64,000 nt of DNA from Amphirosellinia nigrospora (lineage: Eukaryota; Ascomycota; Sordariomycetes; Xylariales; Xylariaceae), in the NCBI GenBank assembly GCA_004123355.1, contig SCHM01000004.1, positions 4,677,017 through 4,741,016 on the forward strand. The letters are read 5' to 3'. This document shows positions 58,510 through 64,000 of this stretch, in pieces. Each line of letters starts with the position of its first letter. The first letter of the stretch is position 1. The notes under the pieces were generated by a model. The model ran no database searches, had not been told where the DNA came from, and worked only from the letters and a program-made list of their open reading frames with translations. The position numbers and the translations under genes are program-made.

Positions 58510-60118
58510 GATAGCGAGTAGTCGGCGCGTGGAGGGTAGTCGTCGGTTTGAACTTCAGAATGTTGATCGTAGAGAGCGGAAGTTGTTTGACTATATGCCC
58601 CGCGATAGTAGGTGTAGTCGCGACGATAGTGGCGGGGTTTTCAAAAAAATGTTGCCCCGTTCTGATTGATAAGCTTATCTGTCTGCCAGTGGCTTTAAAC
58701 TGCTATATTTATCCTACGAATGTGGGGTAAGGTATCTAGCTTCTCTACCAGTTGTTACATAATCAAGTCTTGCCCTCCATACCTTACCTAAACTGGGTAC
58801 CAGGTACTTAGTACCTAAGGAGTCCAAGTAGATATACGTGAAATTCAAATGTTCCTACTACGAGAAGTAGTTTCCAGATTTTCGACCCTTAATATGGCGA
58901 AGAAGCCTGTTTATGATATTTCAACCGACGTAATCGGCGTGAATGGTGACTAGATTACAGAACGGTACCTCACACTGCCCAGATATATAGAGATATATGT
59001 AGTGATGGCGTGAGTCTCGTCAAGTTAGTTGCGCACGCCCTCGCATTTCACCCAGCGTGCTTTCTAAACCAGAAAATAAACATTCAGCTATATCGTGGAT
59101 AGCTTCGGAGCTGAATTTTTTTATATGACGGAACCTTATAAGCGCATTACCGAAACCGGAAGCTATAGGCGGCTAAGCAATGCTCATAACTAGCTGTAAA
59201 GTGCCTGTAAAAACGACCAGTTGAGAAATGGTAATCGCAGCAGCAATACTTAGGGGCAATGAAATATAAAAAATCTCAATACACGTAAATGTCTCTGTAA
59301 ACTGATGCCGTCCCCCGGGATACTCGGCTGCTCTAATTCTTCGCGGGTGGGGGCAACCGTAGCTCAAGTTATTAAAAGCTAGAGTTACGATGCCTCAAAA
59401 TAGAACAGACACCGGGTGCTTCTTAGAGAATGTAGTTGAGCAAGTTTCCCGCCCTATATAGCTCCGTCGGGTCAATCTATATATACGACATAATGTATGC
59501 CCGGCATGCCAGGCATACGCGCTTAGGGCGATGCTCTAATAAGACGTGCTCCTCGAACAACGCGGCTTACCAATTCGTTCGGGATACCAAACTTGTCATG
59601 AAAGGCCCTCGTCGTCCGATTATCCAACTTGCCCCAATTTTACATCTACGCATCACTAGCTATCTCGGCAAATTTTTTCTCTGTTCAGGAATTCCGAGGT
59701 TATCGTGCTTTCGTCGTTGGCGGTGATCGAATGCCGTATGCCCGGAAGAGATCCGGTTGGAGTTGTATTGGATGATCAGATTGCGTGATTGAACTCCACG
59801 CTAGCAACATTAGCCACCCATCAACGTCCGTCTCGGGAACGCGGGGTCGTCTTAAGGGGGCAGTGTATCGACATGTTTGCCTCCGATTATGATACGAGCA
59901 TAAGGGGGGAGATTGGAGCAAGGTACGCGGTATTCCATTGGATGACTAGCACTTTGCGCAATCGTGTGTTGCTCGCACATCAGTGCCTCGGCATCCCACG
60001 ATGTCGGGGAGCGCTACGCAGTGATGCTACATAAATGACGATGCCCATCTCCAAACTACCCTATGGAAACCCTCCGACTACGCTCCCATCAAGCCATTGT
60101 CGTTCATTAGCCTCGAAC
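58510..60118. other. Intergenic, no gene recognised
   Basis: About 1.6 kb between the NMD3 start and the dioxygenase start; it holds two divergent promoters. A near-perfect 24-base palindrome is at 59495-59518. No domain-bearing frame. Confidence 0.5.
59495..59518. repeat. 24-bp near-perfect palindrome
   Basis: gtatgcccggcatgccaggc followed by atac reads almost the same on both strands, with one mismatched pair. It could be a dimeric transcription-factor site for either flanking gene, or chance. Confidence 0.7.
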
Positions 60119-61362
60119 ATGGCTCCCTCTGCTACGACGACCGTCACCGAGACGGAGAGCGCGCCACAGGTGAAGAACCCTCCTCTTGATAGCCATTACA
60201 AGGAATTCCAAACCTATTATTTCTCGAAGGAAGCCGAGGAGGGCAAAATAGACGGCGTCGAGGCGGCGAAGTACCCTCACTACCTGCCCACATGGGATAA
60301 ACCCTAAAATATCCGCCCCTTGAACCCTTCCAACATTACGAGCACGGCAAAGATGCAGACACTTCGTTTCCAGAACTCCTTCCCGCGGCCGCTGAGGTAA
60401 CCCATCTTACACCCCCATCGGAACTGAGGTCCGTGGCGTTCAGTTGAGCACTCTCAGTGATGCCGGTAAGGACCAGCTTGCGCGCTATGTCGCCGAAAGA
60501 AAGGTCGTGGCATTCAGAAATCAGGATTTCAAGGACCTGTCTATTTCCGATGCCCTAAAGTTTGGTGGCTATTTCGGACGCCACCACATCCATCCCACTG
60601 TAAGCTGCGCACCCTTGGTTAGTCAAAATTGACGATCGCTAACCCGGAGTGCAGTCCGGTGCACCAGAAGGCTACCCAGAGATTCATCTCGTGCATCGCG
60701 GTGCCGGCGACACCAAGTCTGATCAGTACTTCGAGGACCGGGTAAGTTCGGTGGCTTGGCATTCAGATGTATCATATGAACAACAACCTCCCGGTACGAC
60801 CTTCCTGTACATCCTTGACACGCCCGAGACTGGCGGCGATACACTTTTCGCCAATGCCGCAGAGGCATACAACCGCCTGAGCCCTCTGTTCAAAGAGAGG
60901 CTTCACGGCTTACAGGCTACCCATTCTGGCGTTGAGCAGGTCGCGGTCGCACATTCCCGAGGGAGCATCAACAGGCGAGAGCCGGTTACAAATGTCCATC
61001 CGATTGTCCGTACCCATCCTGCCACAGGAGAGAAGGCCCTATACGTGAACCCGCAGTGTGAGTTTCTCTATCCGGAATGCGGGTGGGCTCATGAAAACTG
61101 ACCTGTAGCTCTAGTCACTCGCAGAATCGTCGGGCTGAAGAAAGAAGAGAGTGACGCTATACTCAACTTTCTGTACCATCATATCGGCTTCGGGGCTGAC
61201 TTCCACACCCGGGTCAAATGGGAAGAGGGGACCGTAGTCGTATGGGACAATCGGGTGACTCAGCACTCGGCATTGTTGGATTGGAAGAACGGACAGCGAC
61301 GGCATCTGGCACGGATCACCCCACAAGCCGAGCGACCTTTTGAGACCCCATTTGTAAACTAA
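60119..61362 (+). CDS. TauD/TfdA family Fe(II)/2-oxoglutarate dioxygenase
   Basis: This is a non-haem iron dioxygenase of the TauD/TfdA group; fungal members include sulfonate/taurine dioxygenases. The start is at 60119 (MAPSATTTVTETESA). Marks are FSKEAEEGKIDGVEAAKYPHY, GTEVRGVQLSTLSDAGKDQLA, VAERKVVAFRNQDFKDL, FGRHHIHP, the iron HxD in WHSDVSYEQQPPGTT, ETGGDTLFANAAEAYNRL, the distal histidine in VTQHSALLDW and the 2-oxoglutarate arginine in RRHLARITPQAERP. Introns are 60600-60654 and 61058-61108. Frame breaks occur near 60304 (CCC where CCCC fits) and near 60416 (CCCCC where CCCCCC fits). Its stop ends one base before that of the convergent gene. Substrate: a sulfonate or related acid by family only. 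Confidence 0.88.
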
Positions 61363-61363
61363 T

Positions 61364-62512
61364 TCATAGGAAGTCAGGTAGAATATCATCCATATCTGAC
61401 CTAGCTTTCGTAGCTGTTGATTTCCGTTGTCCCCGGCTTCTTCTACGTTCCTCTTGTCGCTTTTTCAGACTCGTGATGAAGTCCATACCTTCATTGTCTG
61501 ATATGTCATTCTCCGCTGCTTTTGGCTGGTAAGTTTGCGGATTCCCTGTGATCACGGATGAGTTACTTGGTGGCGGCTTAAACTTTGAAGCAATTGGCTC
61601 TGCCTGCCTAGGAGACCTAGGTGCAGGCTGCGAGATGCGGTGCGTCAGAATATGACTACTTGGGACGTCTATGGAGCCTTCACTTTTGTGCATGTGATGA
61701 CGCGTAGTATTAGACGGTGGCCGCGACTTGGGTCTGCTCGGAGAAATGACGTCGGATGGCTGTCTGTTAAATCCTGCCGCCGCGCGAGTCACGGAAGGGG
61801 CTGATGGCAGCCTTTCTGGTCGGTTTGCCCGTTTACTTGGGCTCTCCATTAGACCATGAAGGGATTGTTTTTGCCATGAGTCGTTAAGGTCATCGGACCC
61901 AGTGCTCTCATCGCCGTCGCCATCTGTACGAAGTTTTCGGGTGGCAAGTCGTTGCTTCTGGATAAGAGCCTTCCTTTCCTGCTTAATCTTCACAAAATCG
62001 GTCGTCCGCCCGACAACTGGGCGCGAGATGTTCTTGATCGTCTGTGCGTTCTCAAGCTCAGAAGCCGCCTTGAGCCGCTTGTATTCGGCAGCATGCAGAT
62101 GAGCCGTAAACTGTTGAGCCGTAGCCAAGAATTCATCCTCGACCATTCGGTAGAGATCATCCCCATCGATGCCCTCGACCATAAAGCTGCTGGTAATTTA
62201 GTCCAACCCTTTACCGGTCAACGACAGCGGACGTACTTCTCTCGGCACGGTTCCGGCGGTGGAGATGTTGATACAGAGCGACCTAAGGCGCTGGTTAGGG
62301 CAGTTACGTTGCGCGTGCCTGACTTACCTACGAGGCCGCTTCAAAGTCTTTCTGGTGGTGTTCACAGAATCCGAAGAGAGCGCCGGATCTGGCTCGTCTC
62401 GCGCCCGTCCGGCATTTTCACGCTTCACACGTTGAACAGGGCTAGAACGCGCAGTCGCTGGGGTCTGAGACGATGCTCGTTCACGGCGCTTCCAAGGCAA
62501 AATACGCGGCAT
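61364..62512 (-). CDS. Conserved fungal protein of unknown function, basic and disordered
   Basis: I recognise no named domain, but the pattern is familiar from filamentous fungi: MPRILPWKRRERASSQTP at the start (62512), then a spliced middle piece, STSPPPEP, and MVEGIDGDDLYRMVEDEFLA with FTAHLHAAEYKRLKAAS. The last block is conserved and helical. The C-terminal half is Ser/Pro/Arg-rich and disordered, ending GMDFITSLKKRQEERRRSRG and DDILPDFL. An intron opens GTAAGT near 62325. The join of the middle exon to the frame beginning at 62182 is not fully resolved. The basic, disordered make-up suggests a nuclear protein (inference). Confidence 0.65.
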
Positions 62513-62933
62513 AATGCAATGAGACTTCCTCTGAGCGCATCCTGTAGGTCGTCTCTAATGCAGTGGTTTAAATGCGATCCAGAAAACCCCCTTCTTTAGA
62601 TGGTCGGGTTAGCAACCTTGGAAGTACCTACCTCATGTCTAAGATTCGAAGATGCCTAAGGTTAGGTACCTGGTTGCCTATCTAGGTATAGTAAGTCGCT
62701 GTTTCCGGGAGATGATCCCGGGTAATAAATAATCGGATAGAAGAATACCTCATTAAAAATTGGAATCGGCTGCCAACCTGGAAATGCCTTGGGATAATGA
62801 AAATAAAACGACCGAGCACCCTACCTACAAAGTTAGGGAACCTTGGAAATTCATCGTTCATTCTTTTATTTCAAGGAAAAGCTATTCTAAGTAAGCGCGC
62901 CATACCTCAATAGGTAGGCAGTCTGCTTCTGTA
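62513..62933. other. Intergenic spacer
   Basis: It holds the promoter of the previous minus-strand gene and the ECM29 3' end. No gene recognised. Confidence 0.5.
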
Positions 62934-64000
62934 TCAATCTCTAAGTTTCTGCAGCACCTGGTCCAGGAGCTTCTGTACATCTAGTGATCTTTCCATCGTC
63001 TTCATCTGTGTTAATTTCTGCTGCATGTCCTCCTCAAAAGAGCGCTGCCCAATCACACTACCAAAAACGCCATTTTTCCACGCCGTCGCAAGAGAAAGTA
63101 ACGCCTTCGCTCTGGCCGTCCTTTGACTCTCCAGCACAACACTCGCCTCGTCTAGGAGCAGTATTGTAAACCATCTTGTTGCTAGCAAGCCCTCGTCAGT
63201 GCTGGTAGCAGCGCTTGATTGCGTTGCCTGATCCAGGATGTGAAGGGTGTGAGTGAACAACGAGTCTTTGGCAATAGAGACGGCCTGTTTCGCGCCCTCG
63301 ATTGTGGTGGCAATGTCGCTCAAGACGCCAGCCGGTGCCGATTGCATCTGTGGACGGTTATAAGCCATCATGGCTACCTTCAGTGCCGCATCAGTGGTTT
63401 TTCGCACCAACTCCGTGAGCTTATGAGTCTCGCCATCTGGAACTTAGATGCTCCGATACGAGAGTCACAACTTCGGCGTACATGTCTATATCCTCTCGCG
63501 CAGCAGCATAGTCAGCCAGCGCTTCGAAAGCATAGGGCCTATACTCGTCATTATTACGCTTCGCCTCACGGATCGCGATCTTCCTAGTTTGTGCCGATAT
63601 TGCCGAGTCGCTCCCCCAGAGCTTTCTACCGTGACTGATAAAAACAGGGTAGGCAACCACCAGCCTTTCTTTGCCTTTGAACGTTCTTAATGAAAGCGCC
63701 TTGTCCAATACTGGCCATATCTGTTGAAGAGTTGATTCACTAAACTGCCCGCCTTTTCCAGCAGCGTTACTCAGAGCGGTTATCATCGAGGATATAGTAA
63801 ACGCGGCACCATGCTGCAAAGCCCATTTAGAAGTTTCTAAACCCTTCGATATGAGAGTTATAATCTCATTGACATATCGTTTTACTGTATGGTTTCCTCC
63901 CGCATGCTGATTCCAGGCTGCGTCGCAGACTTCCGACACATATTCATCGGTGTCAAATTTGCCAAAGTATGCGAAGGGTAGGAGCTGAGTTTCCAGATCT
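62934..64000 (-). CDS. ECM29: Proteasome component ECM29, C-terminal part (runs off the window)
   Basis: ECM29 is a HEAT-repeat scaffold that holds the 26S proteasome together and inspects faulty assemblies. This is the C-terminal 330 residues; the rest lies beyond 64000. Marks are SEVCDAAWNQHAGGNHTVKRY, ETSKWALQHGAAFTISSMI, RTFKGKERLVVAYPVFI, and later LTELVRKTTDAALKVAMMAY. Alternating paired helices fit HEAT repeats. A frame break near 63440 separates DIDMYAEVVTLVSEHL from DGETHKLTEL. It stops at 62934 with QKLLDQVLQKLRD. No intron is needed in this part. Confidence 0.85.

Noticed and set aside
1-64000. tRNA, rRNA or CRISPR features
   Set aside because: I found no cloverleaf-like set with A and B boxes, no rRNA text, and no regularly spaced repeats.

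Overview
The window reads as nuclear DNA of a filamentous ascomycete (Pezizomycotina; Sordariomycetes is my best guess, not proven). The evidence is short GT..AG introns of about 50-190 nt, compact genes with fungal orthologues (ESA1, ERG8, ESF2, NMD3, ECM29, PAN6-type pantothenate synthetase, RNase T2, GH125), and a retroelement destroyed in the style of repeat-induced point mutation (RIP). I see no tRNA, rRNA or CRISPR.

Layout. 1-24.8 kb is mostly genic: a GH5 glucanase; a tandem pair of a family III CoA-transferase and a MaoC-type mesaconyl-CoA hydratase-like gene (an organelle-targeted CoA-ester module); a GT25 glycosyltransferase; a secreted RNase T2; a DUF1593 remnant; RNase H1 next to an RNase H2 subunit C; the MYST acetyltransferase ESA1; an Aro8/YER152C-type aminotransferase; a GH125 exo-mannosidase; and pantothenate synthetase. 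24.9-38 kb is an accessory island: an OTT_1508-type deaminase-fold gene that runs into a MYND-finger/C-terminal module (probably one gene), a small orphan ORF, a broken copy of the deaminase intron/exon junction, LTR relics and a solo LTR, a probable HET-family remnant, and a 7.35-kb Ty3/Gypsy element saturated with A+T. 38.9-64 kb returns to housekeeping genes: ERG8, an unrecognised gene, an ISG12/IFI6-family membrane protein, a repeat-rich gap with another solo LTR, a C2H2 zinc-finger gene, a mitochondrial-looking hairpin segment, an aldehyde dehydrogenase, ESF2, NMD3, a TauD/TfdA dioxygenase, a conserved fungal protein of unknown function, and the 3' end of ECM29.

How genes go together. 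ESF2 (40S processing), NMD3 (60S export) and ECM29 (proteasome) are ordinary growth genes. RNase H1 and RNase H2C both serve RNA:DNA hybrid removal. The CoA-transferase/hydratase pair recalls the Mct/Meh step of bacterial mesaconyl-CoA metabolism. The accessory island combines a putative nucleic-acid deaminase, a probable incompatibility-type remnant and RIP-hit repeats.

Quality caution. Nearly every conserved host gene carries one or more one-base reading-frame shifts, and most that I could place fall in a short homopolymer that is one base too short. This looks like consensus error from uncorrected long reads rather than mass pseudogenisation, so coordinates below span the whole gene and frame breaks are noted.
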